64,000 nt of DNA from Phosphitispora fastidiosa (GCF_019008365.1 NZ_JAHHUL010000014.1:51773-115772); one strand, 5' to 3'; shown: positions 1 to 9,332, counted from the stretch's first letter. Program-made: numbers and translations. The notes: generated from the sequence alone by a model not told the origin.

Positions 1-612
1 GAGAGTATCGGTTCAAAATACCGGGGACTGGCAGAAAGGCTGACAGCAGCAAGGAAGCAAGCTGCCAAGGATTTAAGGACCTGTATCACTGCAGAACTAA
101 GGGAACTCAATATGCCTCATGTCACTTTTGATGTTAAAATCGCCTCCAGAGAACCTTTATCAAATGGACAGGATAATGTTGAATTTTTAATTTCACCAAA
201 TAAGGGTGAACCCCTCAAACCGCTTGCAAAAATTGTATCAGGAGGGGAAGTTTCCAGGATTATGCTGGCATTCCGGTCAATTTTGGCCAAAACCGGACCA
301 GTGGGCACTCTGATATTTGATGAGATTGATGCCGGTATCGGTGGGAATGCACTACATGCGACAGCTGCGAAGCTCTCAGCAGTGGGAAAGGATAGACAGG
401 TTATTTGTGTCACGCATTCACCACAAATAGCGGGTATTGCAGATCACCATTTTAATATCAATAAAGTAACTGACCAAACCCGGACATTTACCAGGGTCAG
501 CAAGCTTGACATTCAAGGCCGGGTCGAGGAACTTGCCAGGATGCTTTCCGGGGGCAAAATAACCTCTGTGTCAAGGGAGCATGCAGAAGAAATACTTAAA
601 CAAAATTTTTGA
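1..612 (+). CDS. recN: DNA repair protein RecN, C-terminal part (5' end outside window)
   Basis: RecN is an SMC-like ATPase that acts at double-strand breaks before recombination. The reading frame is open from base 1, so only about the last 203 residues are present. Visible are the ABC signature (KIVSGGEVSR) followed by Walker B (TLIFDEIDAGIGG) and the H-loop region (VICVTHSPQIA), in the order expected for the C-terminal head domain. The preceding frame (ESIGSKYRGLAERL...) fits the end of the coiled coil. In Firmicutes recN commonly lies just upstream of spoIVB and spo0A, as here. Confidence 0.95.
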   Translation, partial: ESIGSKYRGLAERLTAARKQAAKDLRTCITAELRELNMPHVTFDVKIASREPLSNGQDNVEFLISPNKGEPLKPLAKIVSGGEVSRIMLAFRSILAKTGPVGTLIFDEIDAGIGGNALHATAAKLSAVGKDRQVICVTHSPQIAGIADHHFNINKVTDQTRTFTRVSKLDIQGRVEELARMLSGGKITSVSREHAEEILKQNF

Positions 613-662
613 TTAAAATGTAGCATCCGGAACACATCTACCGCTGTCTCACAACATTTTTA
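612..662 (+). repeat. decayed copy of palindromic repeat (family 2)
   Basis: About 50 bp directly after recN match both flanks and the right arm of the element at 36554-36771: ATTAAAATG-AGCAT on the left, then CGGAACACATCTAC, then AACATTTTTA. The left palindrome arm and the whole centre are missing, so it looks like an internal-deletion derivative. Confidence 0.55.
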
Positions 663-726
663 TAAATAATGTTTTTATAAATAGTGTAGTGTTTTAATAT
701 TATTTCTCGGTATTTAAAAAATATGC

Positions 727-768
727 AAAACGGTTTTCAACTGACTAATGTTGAAACCGTTTTTTTTA
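727..768 (+). terminator. intrinsic terminator downstream of recN
   Basis: Stem AAAACGGTTT(T)CAAC pairs with GTTGAAACCGTTTT with one bulged T and an 8-nt loop, followed by a run of T. The rest of the recN-spoIVB gap (769-1032) is AT-rich and holds nothing else I can support. Confidence 0.85.
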
Positions 769-1032
769 TTACAGAAAAGTAATTGCAAAAACCTTTCATG
801 TTGGCAAAAAAGTTTAAAATACGTTAAAAAAACGAATTGCTGCAAGTTTTTATGAGCATACTGACTAAATGGAAATTTTCCGTGATATTTCATGTTATAA
901 AAGACCGCCAATTAGGTTAATTTAAATTCAGAACCAACAATACATCATGATGTAATTCAGCGCTGTCATAGAAACCATCTGCAGGCAGAATATGGAGGTG
1001 ACAAAAATTAAACAGGAGAGTGATGGTGATAA

Positions 1033-2412
1033 TTGTTGTCGTATCAAGGATATCGTAAAGCGGTCGGACTGCTTATTGCAGCACTGATAGTTGCAGCTAC
1101 CTTTAACCCGCACGCCAAGAGTTTTTTTTCACTCCCTGCTCAACAGCGGGTAACCGTAGGAGATCATATCAGGTTTAATCTGAAGTTTCCGCAAAATTTA
1201 CTCAACCAATTCAGTCTTTATGTTGAACCAAATCAACAAAATGTACTCCTGTTGAACGGTACAGATATCAGTGGTAAGGTTTTCAGCTTTTTTGACGGTT
1301 GGCCTGTGGCGACATCGCCGGGCAAAGCCAATATACAAATCAGGCTGTTTGGCATCGTTCCGGTAAAAAATGTTAAGGTAGAAGTTGTTCCACAGACTAA
1401 ACTTGTGCCAGGAGGTCACTCCGTTGGAGTACTCCTGCACTCTGAAGGAGTTATAGTTGTTGGCCAGTCAATTGTAGAGGATAAAAACGGAACTAAGTTC
1501 AATCCTGCAAGGGAGGCGGGAATTGAGGTTGGTGACGTTATCCTGAGCATTAATGGTCAGCAGGTTACCAGTGATGAGCAGGTAGCAAAAATAATTGATA
1601 CTGCAGGGAAATCAGATAACAAGCTAAAATTATCAGTAAAGCGAGGCGGCAAAAAATTTTCCGCAGATATTAAACCTGTACGCTGCCGGGAAACAGATAG
1701 ATTCCGGATTGGCCTCTATATCAGGGACAGTGCGGCAGGAGTCGGGACACTGTCATTTTACGACCCGGGTACAGGAAAGTATGGCGCCTTGGGACATGTG
1801 ATCACAGATGCGGATACCAATCAACCGATTGATGTGAGTGACGGTCGGATAGTCAAGGCCTCAATACAAGGTATTCAGGCTGGAAGAAGCGGTATTCCCG
1901 GAGAAAAAATCGGCATGTTTATTAATGAACAGGACTTTTCGGGGACGATTGAAAAAAACACCAAATATGGTATTTATGGCACCCTTGAGGGAAAACTAAA
2001 AAACCCCCTTTACAGTAAAATGCTGCCCATTGCTCTGGCAGATCAGGTAAAAACAGGACCGGCTGAAATGCTGACAGTTCTGGATGGTGAAAAAATCGAA
2101 AAATTTAAGGTGGAAATAAAGAGAGTGTTACCGCAAAGTGTTCCTGATAGTAAAGGTTTGATAGTTGAAGTAACAGATTCGAGACTGCTTAAAAGGACAG
2201 GTGGTATTATCCAGGGAATGAGCGGCAGCCCATTGATACAAGAAGGTAAAATAATTGGAGCAGTTACTCATGTTTTTATTAATGATCCCGCTCGTGGTTA
2301 TGGCTGCCTGATAGAATGGATGCTAAAAGAAACCGGAACAAAAATCGGTCGACAATTGGAATCAGGGGGTAACAAAAACCCCCTGATTTCCTCTATAAGT
2401 TTAAGATTATAA
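1033..2412 (+). CDS. spoIVB: SpoIVB serine peptidase (sporulation signal, S55 family)
   Basis: SpoIVB is made in the forespore and cleaves SpoIVFA, which releases SpoIVFB to activate sigma-K in the mother cell. The protein has an N-terminal membrane anchor (residues about 9-25), a PDZ domain (about 130-205) and the S55 peptidase domain. The catalytic histidine is seen in GALGHVITD and the serine in GMSGSPL, followed by GKIIGAVTHVF. An in-frame TAA lies directly before TTG 1033, so the start is TTG 1033 or TTG 1036. The AGGAG at 1014-1018 is a little distant from either. Length of 459 residues is close to the family norm (about 430). No convincing sigma-F/G promoter was found. Confidence 0.96.
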   Translation: MLSYQGYRKAVGLLIAALIVAATFNPHAKSFFSLPAQQRVTVGDHIRFNLKFPQNLLNQFSLYVEPNQQNVLLLNGTDISGKVFSFFDGWPVATSPGKANIQIRLFGIVPVKNVKVEVVPQTKLVPGGHSVGVLLHSEGVIVVGQSIVEDKNGTKFNPAREAGIEVGDVILSINGQQVTSDEQVAKIIDTAGKSDNKLKLSVKRGGKKFSADIKPVRCRETDRFRIGLYIRDSAAGVGTLSFYDPGTGKYGALGHVITDADTNQPIDVSDGRIVKASIQGIQAGRSGIPGEKIGMFINEQDFSGTIEKNTKYGIYGTLEGKLKNPLYSKMLPIALADQVKTGPAEMLTVLDGEKIEKFKVEIKRVLPQSVPDSKGLIVEVTDSRLLKRTGGIIQGMSGSPLIQEGKIIGAVTHVFINDPARGYGCLIEWMLKETGTKIGRQLESGGNKNPLISSISLRL

Positions 2413-2551
2413 CATAACAGTATAATCCCCTTGATGTCATGATTACCTCCATAATAAAAGAAAAACCGGCAATACATTACAGAAAATTACATATATTTAC
2501 TTGACAAATACCGTAAAACCACAGAAAATATAACATAAAATAACAATTCCA

Positions 2552-2558
2552 TTCGACA
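2552..2558 (-). promoter_or_regulatory. Spo0A box upstream of spo0A
   Basis: TTCGACA on the + strand is the exact complement of the 0A box TGTCGAA. A one-mismatch copy (CGTCGAA) follows at 2650-2656. Autoregulation by Spo0A~P at such boxes is known in Bacillus. An AGGATTT that resembles a sigma-H -35 lies at 2633-2639, but no well-spaced -10 was found. Confidence 0.6.
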
Positions 2559-2704
2559 TCTACTACGCGTTATAAAGGGGTTTTTGTCCTGATTTGTTTT
2601 AAAATTATTCCCATTTTTTTTAATGTCTGGGGAGGATTTCTCTATTATCCGTCGAAAATCTTTGATAACAAAGCAGTTAGAAAATTTTATCAGGAGGGAA
2701 TTTC

Positions 2705-3472
2705 ATGAGTGTAAGGAGTACCAAAATTCTAATAGCCGATGATAATAGAGAATTCTGCGAATTGTTAAAAGAATTCATTTCCCAGGAGGACGATTTTGTG
2801 CTTGTGGGAATTGCCAATAATGGCGTGGAAGCAATGGAAATTATTGATCGGGAGAAACCGGACGTTGTTGTCCTTGACATCATTATGCCTCATCTGGATG
2901 GAATCGGCGTTCTTGAAAAGCTGGTTACATCCGGGACTCAGCCAAGACCTAAGGTGATTATGCTAACGGCTTTTGGCCAGCAAAGTGTCACCCAAAGGGC
3001 TATTGAGCTGGGCGCAGATTATTATATTCTTAAGCCTTTTGACTTTTCGGTACTGGCTACCAGAATCAGACAGCTTGTTGAAGGAGAGAGTATTCCCCAG
3101 TATACTCCGCCGGTAAAAACACGCAATCTTGATGTTGCTGTAACAAACATTATTCATGAAATGGGAGTACCGGCGCATATTAAGGGTTACCAGTACTTAA
3201 GAGATGCCATCAAAATGGTTGTCGATGAAGTCAACTTGTTGGGCGGGGTAACCAAGGAGCTGTACCCATTAATTGCCCAGAAGTATTCAACCACTCCCAG
3301 CAGGGTTGAGAGGGCCATCAGGCATGCCATAGAGCTTGCCTGGGATCGCGGTAATACCGAAATGATGAATAAATTCTTTGGATATACCATAAACCTGGAA
3401 AGAGGAAAACCGACTAATTCCGAATTTATTGCAATGGTTGCTGACAAGCTTCGGATAAGCAAAGTCAGCTAA
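2705..3472 (+). CDS. spo0A: Spo0A, master response regulator of sporulation
   Basis: Spo0A is the phosphorelay output that switches on early sporulation genes. The receiver domain occupies residues 1-125, with the acidic pair D12/D13, phosphoacceptor D58 (VVVLDIIMP), the conserved T in MLTAFGQ and K in ILKPF. A short linker leads to the Spo0A C-terminal DNA-binding domain (about 145-255), including [15 protein letters not shown], the recognition-helix region. The ATG is preceded by a strong AGGAGGGA. Length (255) is typical for clostridial Spo0A. The spoIVB-spo0A order is conserved across spore-formers. Confidence 0.98.
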   Translation: MSVRSTKILIADDNREFCELLKEFISQEDDFVLVGIANNGVEAMEIIDREKPDVVVLDIIMPHLDGIGVLEKLVTSGTQPRPKVIMLTAFGQQSVTQRAIELGADYYILKPFDFSVLATRIRQLVEGESIPQYTPPVKTRNLDVAVTNIIHEMGVPAHIKGYQYLRDAIKMVVDEVNLLGGVTKELYPLIAQKYSTTPSRVERAIRHAIELAWDRGNTEMMNKFFGYTINLERGKPTNSEFIAMVADKLRISKVS

Positions 3473-3473
3473 T

Positions 3474-3503
3474 AAGAAAACCTGACCTTTGTCAGGTTTT
3501 CTT
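3474..3503 (+). terminator. terminator after spo0A
   Basis: A perfect 13-bp stem (AAGAAAACCTGAC / GTCAGGTTTTCTT) with a 4-nt loop starts 1 nt after the stop codon. The T-rich part lies within the descending arm. Confidence 0.85.
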
Positions 3504-3557
3504 GCTATCAGGGAAAGTTCGTTTTCACGGGCAAATTCCTTGTTGTGGATAGTTTGC

Positions 3558-3586
3558 TTGCTTATACATAGTAAATATTGTACAAT
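3558..3586 (+). promoter_or_regulatory. sigma-A type promoter of the steA operon
   Basis: TTGCTT (3558-3563), 17 bp, TACAAT (3581-3586). It lies between the spo0A terminator and the steA-like gene, and predicts a start near 3593 inside the palindrome at 3590-3610. Confidence 0.6.
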
Positions 3587-3589
3587 TGT

Positions 3590-3610
3590 TAATTAGGAAT
3601 GTCCTAATTA
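3590..3610. promoter_or_regulatory. perfect palindrome at the predicted start site, possible operator
   Basis: Arms TAATTAGGA and TCCTAATTA are separated by 3 nt. The palindrome begins 4 nt after the -10 box, a position suited to a repressor. The cognate protein is unknown. Confidence 0.5.
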
Positions 3611-3649
3611 TATACTTAGGTTATATTTTTTTGGAAAAGGTGAATTACA

Positions 3650-4774
3650 ATGGGTGTCATCCGAGGTACGGCCAGGGTTGACCGGAAAACCAAAAACCTT
3701 GTAAAAAGGCTCCAGCCTGGTGAAATTGCGGTTATAAACCATCAGGATCTTGACGAGGTGAGCGCTCAGGCTTTGATTGATGCTAAAGTAAAGGCTGTTG
3801 TTAATGCATCTTCCTCAATTAGTGAAAACTATCCCAATCTTGGCCCGCTGGCGGTTGTGAAGGCGGGGATTTACCTGTTGGATAATGTAGGCCTGGACAT
3901 TATGGAGAAGGTCCATGAAGGAGAGGTTGTAGAGATTTCCGGTGACCGGATATCGGTTCAGGATGTGTGGCAGGCATCAGGGGATGTCCTGACTGCAGAT
4001 ATAGTAGAAAAAGAAATGGAATATACCAAGAAAAATATTGGTATGGTTTTGGAAAAATTTGTCCAGAATACTATTGAATATGCTCAACAGGAACAGGAGT
4101 TTATTCTTGGTGATATAAAAATGCCGGATACAAAGATCTCGTTTAGCGGCAGGCACACTTTGATAGTGGTCAGAGGCCAGACCTACAAAGATGACCTGTC
4201 CGCCTTAAGGTCTTATATCCACGAAGTCAAGCCGGTGCTGATAGGTGTCGACGGAGGGGCTGATGCTCTGCGTGAGTTTGGGCATAAACCTGATATTATT
4301 ATTGGAGACATGGACAGTATTAGTGATGAAACACTCCGGTGCGGGGCTGAAATAATAGTCCATGCGTATTCCGATGGAAGGGCGCCAGGCCTGGCAAGGG
4401 TTACGGGCCTTGGCCTGAAAGCGGTTACTTTCCCTGCTCCAGGCACCAGTGAAGATATAGCTATGTTACTGGCATATCACAAGGGGACAGATTTAATTGT
4501 AGCTTTGGGAACCCATTCGAATATGATTGATTTTTTGGAAAAGGGCAGGAAAGGTATGGCAAGTACATTTCTGGTCCGATTGAAAGTTGGTTCCGTATTG
4601 GTTGATGCCAAAGGTGTGAATAAGCTATATAAGAGTAAGGTCAAATTCAGGTATCTGGCAGAACTTGTAGCGGCAGCATCGGTTACGTTCGCTATTGTAG
4701 CTTACCAGTTTCCGGTTACCAGGCAGTTTCTCCAAGTCGTCTGGCTAAAACTAAAAATTGTGTTTGGGGTATAA
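3650..4774 (+). CDS. steA: SteA-like protein (thiamin pyrophosphokinase-fold, membrane-anchored)
   Basis: The central part carries the thiamin-pyrophosphokinase-like catalytic signature GVDGGADAL...KPDIIIGDMDSISD (about residues 200-225) inside a longer protein of 374 residues with a C-terminal membrane helix (about 335-355). This is the architecture of the putative cytokinetic-ring protein SteA of Actinobacteria. The next gene encodes a SteB/MctB-like partner, and both are known side by side in Corynebacterium and near recN in Mycobacterium, which supports the assignment. The role in Firmicutes is not established; a function in envelope or division is inferred from the family and from the two sugar-polymer genes downstream. 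The start ATG follows GGAAAAGGTG. Confidence 0.82.
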   Translation: MGVIRGTARVDRKTKNLVKRLQPGEIAVINHQDLDEVSAQALIDAKVKAVVNASSSISENYPNLGPLAVVKAGIYLLDNVGLDIMEKVHEGEVVEISGDRISVQDVWQASGDVLTADIVEKEMEYTKKNIGMVLEKFVQNTIEYAQQEQEFILGDIKMPDTKISFSGRHTLIVVRGQTYKDDLSALRSYIHEVKPVLIGVDGGADALREFGHKPDIIIGDMDSISDETLRCGAEIIVHAYSDGRAPGLARVTGLGLKAVTFPAPGTSEDIAMLLAYHKGTDLIVALGTHSNMIDFLEKGRKGMASTFLVRLKVGSVLVDAKGVNKLYKSKVKFRYLAELVAAASVTFAIVAYQFPVTRQFLQVVWLKLKIVFGV

Positions 4775-4801
4775 TTTGACGTTGATTAGGGAGGCATTGT
4801 A

Positions 4802-5686
4802 ATGATTATTGACTTCAAGTACCATGTTGCCTCACTTGTTGCAGTATTTCTGGCTCTGGGTATTGGTATTCTGGTAGGGTCGTCTTTTTTGGGGGAAAAT
4901 GTCAATGAAGCCATAATACAGCAGCAAAAACAGATTGTCAGCAATCTGAACCGTGATTTTGAACAAATGAGACAGGACCATAAAGTGGCTCAGGAGGAAA
5001 TCGAAGCTTACAAGTCAGATTTGAATATCAGCAAACAGTTTGAGGAGCAGGTTCTTCCGACGCTGTTTTCCGGTAAATTAGCTGAGAAACAAATAGCGGT
5101 CATTGAAACAAACAGTTATGGTTTTCATGATGACTGGATTGAGAATCTGGGGATAACAGGGGCAAATGTGGTGTCAATTACTGCCGTGCTCGATGGTTTT
5201 GACCTGAGCCAGGAAGAGATAAGAAACAGTATCAAGACCAAGCTGATGCTTAAGGATGATTCGGAAGGGGCTGTTTCCCAGGAATTGGCCCGGGAGATTG
5301 CTGAAGGAATTATCAGCGCTCAGAACCTGGAGAACCTACATTATTTTGAACAACTGGGATTAATTAAAAATTCCGGTGATTATGGGGTCCCCATAGATGC
5401 GGTGATTTTTGTGGGCGGTAGTCAGGAGGAAGTTGGGCAGCGTTGTGCTAACCTTGATATACCGATGATGAATTATTTTCTGGAACGAAACATCCCGGTA
5501 TTCGGCGTGGAAACAAGTGATGTTGCATATTCGTATATGAAGGAATACCAAAAGCTGAAGGTCAGTACTGTTGATAATATTGATATGATTCCGGGACAGC
5601 TGTCACTGGTAATGTCAGTTTATGGCAAACCCGGAAATTATGGCATCAAGACCACTGCCAGGCAGCTTATGCCAGAAGTTCAATAG
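4802..5686 (+). CDS. MctB/SteB-family 'copper transporter' protein
   Basis: A 294-residue protein with one N-terminal membrane helix (VASLVAVFLALGIGILVGSS, about 9-28), a coiled-coil stretch (about 35-80) and a soluble extracytoplasmic domain. The opening MIIDFKYHVASL is characteristic of the family called copper transporter MctB/SteB in Actinobacteria. It follows the steA-like gene by 27 bp with a good AGGGAGG site and is followed after only 11 bp by the glycosyltransferase. The family name overstates what is known; SteB is thought to pair with SteA at the septum. Confidence 0.8.
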   Translation: MIIDFKYHVASLVAVFLALGIGILVGSSFLGENVNEAIIQQQKQIVSNLNRDFEQMRQDHKVAQEEIEAYKSDLNISKQFEEQVLPTLFSGKLAEKQIAVIETNSYGFHDDWIENLGITGANVVSITAVLDGFDLSQEEIRNSIKTKLMLKDDSEGAVSQELAREIAEGIISAQNLENLHYFEQLGLIKNSGDYGVPIDAVIFVGGSQEEVGQRCANLDIPMMNYFLERNIPVFGVETSDVAYSYMKEYQKLKVSTVDNIDMIPGQLSLVMSVYGKPGNYGIKTTARQLMPEVQ

Positions 5687-5697
5687 GAGTGAAAAAA

Positions 5698-6375
5698 GTG
5701 GCTCAAAGTAAAGTTTCTGTTTTAATTCCGGCTCACAATGAAGAAAAGTATATTTTTGAGACCGTATCAGCTGTAAGCAGTATCCCTGAAGTCAGTGAAA
5801 TAATCGTTGTGAATGACGCCTCCGCCGATAGTACCGCCAAACTTGCGGTTGAGGCGGGGGCTGTGGTCATTTCAACGACTAAAAATCTGGGGAAAGGTGG
5901 AGCCCTAAATACGGGGATGGAACAGGTAAGTGGTGATATTATTGCATTGGTTGACGGAGACCTGGGAGCTTCCGCAGCCGAAGTGAAGAAATTGATTTTA
6001 CCTGTGCTGGAAGGTCAGGCAGACATGACGGTAGCCAAGTTTCCCCGGGCCCGAAAGAAAGGCGGTTTTGGACTGGTCAAAGGATTGGCTCGCGGCGGAA
6101 TCAAGCTTTTTACCGGATTGGAGGTGCTGGCCCCTTTGTCCGGGCAGCGGGTGATGAAAAGAGCAGTGATTACTGCTTTGGGCGGATTTGAATCAGGCTA
6201 CGGTGTTGAAGTCGGGATGACAATAGATGCTTCACGCAAGGGCTTTTCAATAAAGGAAGTTGAGGTAAACATGACCCATGCTGAAACAGGCAGGGATTTA
6301 AGCGGTTTTATGCACCGCGGTAAACAGTTTGTGCATGTATTCAGGGTATTGACCCGACGCGCTATTAAGAGGTGA
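5698..6375 (+). CDS. family 2 glycosyltransferase
   Basis: A GT-A fold transferase with the N-terminal nucleotide-binding strand VSVLIPAHNEEKYI, the IIVVNDASADST motif and DxD-like LVDGD at about residue 82. It lacks membrane helices, so it is cytosolic or peripheral. GTG 5698 is preferred because AGGAG (5685-5689) lies 8 nt upstream; GTG 5689 falls within that site. It belongs to the steA operon (11 bp after the previous stop, 7 bp before the next gene). Donor and acceptor cannot be read from sequence. Confidence 0.85.
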   Translation: MAQSKVSVLIPAHNEEKYIFETVSAVSSIPEVSEIIVVNDASADSTAKLAVEAGAVVISTTKNLGKGGALNTGMEQVSGDIIALVDGDLGASAAEVKKLILPVLEGQADMTVAKFPRARKKGGFGLVKGLARGGIKLFTGLEVLAPLSGQRVMKRAVITALGGFESGYGVEVGMTIDASRKGFSIKEVEVNMTHAETGRDLSGFMHRGKQFVHVFRVLTRRAIKR

Positions 6376-6382
6376 CCGATCT

Positions 6383-7237
6383 ATGGCTTGGGTTTATAAT
6401 GCAGGGCTGATGGCTGTCTCTTTTGCCGTTGCCCGACTGATGCTTCCTCAGATAATGGGGATGCTGACAGAGGCAGGTTTTGTAAAACCGAATTATCGTA
6501 AGGAGGAAATTCCTCTGGGAGTGGGGATGGTTTTCCTTTTTTCCGCTATTATCGTCCTGACCGGCGCTGCCGTGGTGGGTTGGGCTGACCGCGGTGTCTA
6601 TGCCTTTCTTTTTGCTGTGGGCGGGATGTGTTTTTTTGGTCTGGTCGATGACGTTTTCGGTACCAGACATGCTACCGGCTTAAAGGGGCATTTCAAAAAA
6701 CTGCTATTGGAGAAGGAATTGACTACCGGAGCCCTGAAAGCGCTGGCCGGGGGGGTAATTGCCATTCTGGTAAGCCTGCAGATAAATGATGGCGCCGGCT
6801 TTGACCGATGGATATTTCTCTTGTTGAATTCCTTAATTATTGCTTTTTCTACCAATGCCGTCAACCTTCTTGACCTGAGACCAGGCAGGGCGGCCAAGGG
6901 CTTTCTGTTAACCGGTGCATTTATAACTGTGGCCGGATATTTCTGCAGCCCGGAATTATCCGGGGAATATACTGCTTATCTGGCTGTGATTGCCGGAAGC
7001 CTGTTGGCTTATCTGCCTGCTGACCTAAAAGCCAGGGCTATGATGGGCGATACCGGCTCAAATGTGCTGGGCGCGACTGTGGGCTTTACGGCGGTTTTTA
7101 CCCTGAGTATCCCGTTTAAGGCTGGATTTTTACTGTTTTTACTGGGATTTCATCTGCTGACTGAAAAGTATTCACTGACAAAAATCATTGAAGAAAATAA
7201 AGTTCTGACATATATTGATATGATAGGGCGCAAATGA
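6383..7237 (+). CDS. MraY/WecA-family phosphosugar transferase-like membrane protein
   Basis: A polytopic protein (about 8 helices, 284 residues) with the motifs of polyprenyl-phosphate phosphosugar transferases: FFGLVDDVFG (metal-binding aspartates), NAVNLLDLRPG in place of the usual N-x-x-N-x-x-DG motif, and MMGDTGSNVLGA near the C-terminus. It is shorter than MraY (about 320-360), and the altered DG motif suggests a divergent subfamily. With the preceding GT2 gene it may build or modify an undecaprenyl-linked sugar; this is inference from the pairing. Confidence 0.75.
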   Translation: MAWVYNAGLMAVSFAVARLMLPQIMGMLTEAGFVKPNYRKEEIPLGVGMVFLFSAIIVLTGAAVVGWADRGVYAFLFAVGGMCFFGLVDDVFGTRHATGLKGHFKKLLLEKELTTGALKALAGGVIAILVSLQINDGAGFDRWIFLLLNSLIIAFSTNAVNLLDLRPGRAAKGFLLTGAFITVAGYFCSPELSGEYTAYLAVIAGSLLAYLPADLKARAMMGDTGSNVLGATVGFTAVFTLSIPFKAGFLLFLLGFHLLTEKYSLTKIIEENKVLTYIDMIGRK

Positions 7238-7308
7238 AGTATGCAGAATGGTACATGGAATTTTACGATACCATGCAGGAATTTGCAAACATAAAAAGAA
7301 ATGTTTAA

Positions 7309-7341
7309 TAGTGTGATGTATTGCCAGTAGTGTGATGTATT
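7309..7341 (+). repeat. 14-bp direct repeat upstream of the sigma-54 activator gene
   Basis: TAGTGTGATGTATT occurs at 7309-7322 and again at 7328-7341, a 19-bp period, 50-80 bp before the start codon. It could be a regulator site for the downstream gene. Confidence 0.5.
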
Positions 7342-7389
7342 CCGGTCGTTATACTGGCTGTCGGCCAATGGCCATGGGGGGAAGGAAAA

Positions 7390-8850
7390 ATGAAAAACAG
7401 CAATAGTGAACCGTCGTTGGATGTTATTCTTAATGAAATGAAGAACATGGCTCATCAGATAGATGAGTTAAAGGAAGTCAGGAGTCTTCTGGAAGCAATT
7501 CTTCATTCCACTGATGATGCGATTTCCGTGGTAGATGAGAAAGGCTGCGGGATTTTAATTAATCCGGCATACACCAGAATAACCGGGCTCAGTGAAGAGG
7601 ATGTCATTAATAAGCCGTGCACGGTTGATATCGCTGAAGGCGAAAGTATGCATTTGAAAGTTCTGGAGACGAGAAAGCCTGTCCGTGGAGCCTTAATGAA
7701 GGTCGGGAAAAATAAGAAAGCGGTAGTGGTAAATGTGGCTCCGGTAATCATTGATGGGAAAGTAAAGGGCAGTGTTGGTATCATTCATGACATTTCTGAG
7801 ATCCGCAAACTTACCGAAGAACTTGAACACGCCAAAAGCCTGATCAGGCGGATGACTGCCAAATATACTTTTGAAGACATTATCGGGGAAAGTGAGCTTG
7901 TCCAGTCTGCCATTTCACAGGCCAGACATGCTGCCGATACACCGGTTACCGTTCTCCTGAGAGGTGAGAGCGGGACCGGAAAAGAATTGTTTGCCCATGC
8001 CATTCACAACCACAGTTCCAGGTCGCGCGGACCTTTTGTCAGGGTTAACTGTGCTGCCATTGCAGAATCCCTCCTGGAAAGTGAACTCTTTGGATATGAA
8101 GAAGGGGCATTCACCGGAGCTGTGAAAGGCGGCCGGAAAGGGTATTTTGAAGAGGCTTGCGGGGGGACAATATTTTTGGATGAAATTGGCGAAATTAATC
8201 TCGCTGTTCAGGCTAAACTGCTTAGAGTGCTGCAGGAACGAGAGCTGATCAGAGTGGGAGGCAGCAAGTCGGTACAGATAGATGTCAGGCTGATAACAGC
8301 TACCAATGCAAACCTGGAGCAGAGAATTAATGAAGGCACTTTCAGAGAGGATTTATATTACAGGCTTAACGTGGTCCCGATTTTCGTACCTCCTCTTAGG
8401 GGGCGCAAAGAAGATATTCCTCTATTGACAGCTCATTTCAGGCAAAAACTGGGTCAGGAATATGGCCGCAGGGTTGCCAAAATAGCGCCCCGGGTGATAG
8501 ATATCCTAAGTGCTTATGAATGGCCCGGAAACGTCAGGGAGTTGGAAAATGTAGTGGGGAGAACCATTATAAATATGAATTATAACGAAGAAACGATACT
8601 GCCGCATCATGTGCCGGTGCTTGGGAAAGGTGACCGGCCCCAGTGGAAGTCACAGGACCACAGCATGTTAGGGGATTTGGGTTTTTCGGATTTTGAAGGG
8701 ACACTTACAGAAATCATGGATGCTGCGGAGAAGCAAGTTCTGGAAAAGGCCCTGCAGAAGACAGGCGGAAATAAAACGATGGCTGCCAGGGAGCTTGGCA
8801 TTGCCATAAGGAGTCTGTACTATAAGTTGGAGAAACATAGGATAGGTTGA
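7390..8850 (+). CDS. sigma-54-dependent activator (PAS-AAA+-Fis), paralogue 1
   Basis: An enhancer-binding protein of 486 residues. A PAS domain spans about 40-150 ([11 protein letters not shown]...[11 protein letters not shown]), the AAA+ domain about 165-400 carries Walker A GESGTGKE, the sigma-54 contact loop GAFTGA, Walker [12 protein letters not shown] and the R-finger region, and a Fis-type helix-turn-helix closes the protein ([23 protein letters not shown]). It has no receiver domain, so the PAS domain is the likely sensor of a small ligand. It lies 480 bp upstream of a -24/-12 promoter that drives ptb-buk, and has a paralogue at 16873-18198 next to a second such promoter. Regulation of branched-chain 2-oxoacid catabolism, as for BkdR, is inferred. 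Confidence 0.93.
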   Translation: MKNSNSEPSLDVILNEMKNMAHQIDELKEVRSLLEAILHSTDDAISVVDEKGCGILINPAYTRITGLSEEDVINKPCTVDIAEGESMHLKVLETRKPVRGALMKVGKNKKAVVVNVAPVIIDGKVKGSVGIIHDISEIRKLTEELEHAKSLIRRMTAKYTFEDIIGESELVQSAISQARHAADTPVTVLLRGESGTGKELFAHAIHNHSSRSRGPFVRVNCAAIAESLLESELFGYEEGAFTGAVKGGRKGYFEEACGGTIFLDEIGEINLAVQAKLLRVLQERELIRVGGSKSVQIDVRLITATNANLEQRINEGTFREDLYYRLNVVPIFVPPLRGRKEDIPLLTAHFRQKLGQEYGRRVAKIAPRVIDILSAYEWPGNVRELENVVGRTIINMNYNEETILPHHVPVLGKGDRPQWKSQDHSMLGDLGFSDFEGTLTEIMDAAEKQVLEKALQKTGGNKTMAARELGIAIRSLYYKLEKHRIG

Positions 8851-8878
8851 TTGTGTATCAATTTTAGATATTAGTCCT

Positions 8879-8999
8879 GGGAGAGTCAGATAAATTCCTT
8901 CACGACGGCTACAACTCAGTTTGTTACCGTTTCCCGCTAATCGCGGGAAACGACAAACGGACGTCAGACTCGTTGTTCCGGAACATATCTGACTCTCCC
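8879..8999 (+). repeat. long nested palindrome (family 2, copy A)
   Basis: A 14-bp perfect outer stem (GGGAGAGTCAGATA at 8879-8892, TATCTGACTCTCCC at 8986-8999) encloses a second hairpin at 8919-8958 (GTTTG...GTTTCCCGC loop GCGGGAAAC...CAAAC). An asymmetric inner segment, GTTACCG (8923-8929) against CGACA (8951-8955), is shared with the element at 36554-36771. It begins 28 bp after the activator stop codon and may also serve as its terminator. Confidence 0.7.
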
Positions 9000-9147
9000 T
9001 TAACCTACAGTCAAAAATTGAAATACAATCACTCCAGATTGAGACAAAACTAACCTCATGGTTTCAACTTATAGTAACTCGGATGCTTAGTTAAGCAGTA
9101 AGTCAAGTTTTTATGTGAGCACTGCAAAAGATTGCATGTAAGGAGAG

Positions 9148-9175
9148 TTTGTGCATGTGAATACTTGCACACAAA
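9148..9175. promoter_or_regulatory. palindromic upstream activator site for the ptb promoter
   Basis: TTTGTGC and GCACAcAAA are separated by 12 nt and lie about 75-95 bp upstream of the -24 element. The same GTGC-N12-GCAC architecture recurs upstream of the second sigma-54 promoter (14365-14384). It is the probable binding site of one or both PAS activators. Outside this site, the element at 8879-8999 and the promoter, the 8851-9332 gap holds nothing I can name. Confidence 0.6.
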
Positions 9176-9242
9176 CTACGGGCGTAGTACAAAAAGGTGA
9201 TAAAAACATAGGAAATAAGGGGTTTAGGATAAATATAGAAAA

Positions 9243-9260
9243 CTGGCATGATATTTGCAT
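9243..9260 (+). promoter_or_regulatory. sigma-54 (-24/-12) promoter of ptb-buk
   Basis: CTGGCATGATATTTGCAT matches YTGGCAc-rnnnn-TTGCW, with GG (9245-9246) and GC (9257-9258) separated by the required 10 bp. Predicted transcription start near 9271, about 60 bp before the ptb ATG. Confidence 0.9.
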
Positions 9261-9332
9261 AAGAATATACATGTAGAATACTTGAGCATTGGATATTTAA
9301 ATACACTGCATGTGAAAGAGAGGTGCAATACC

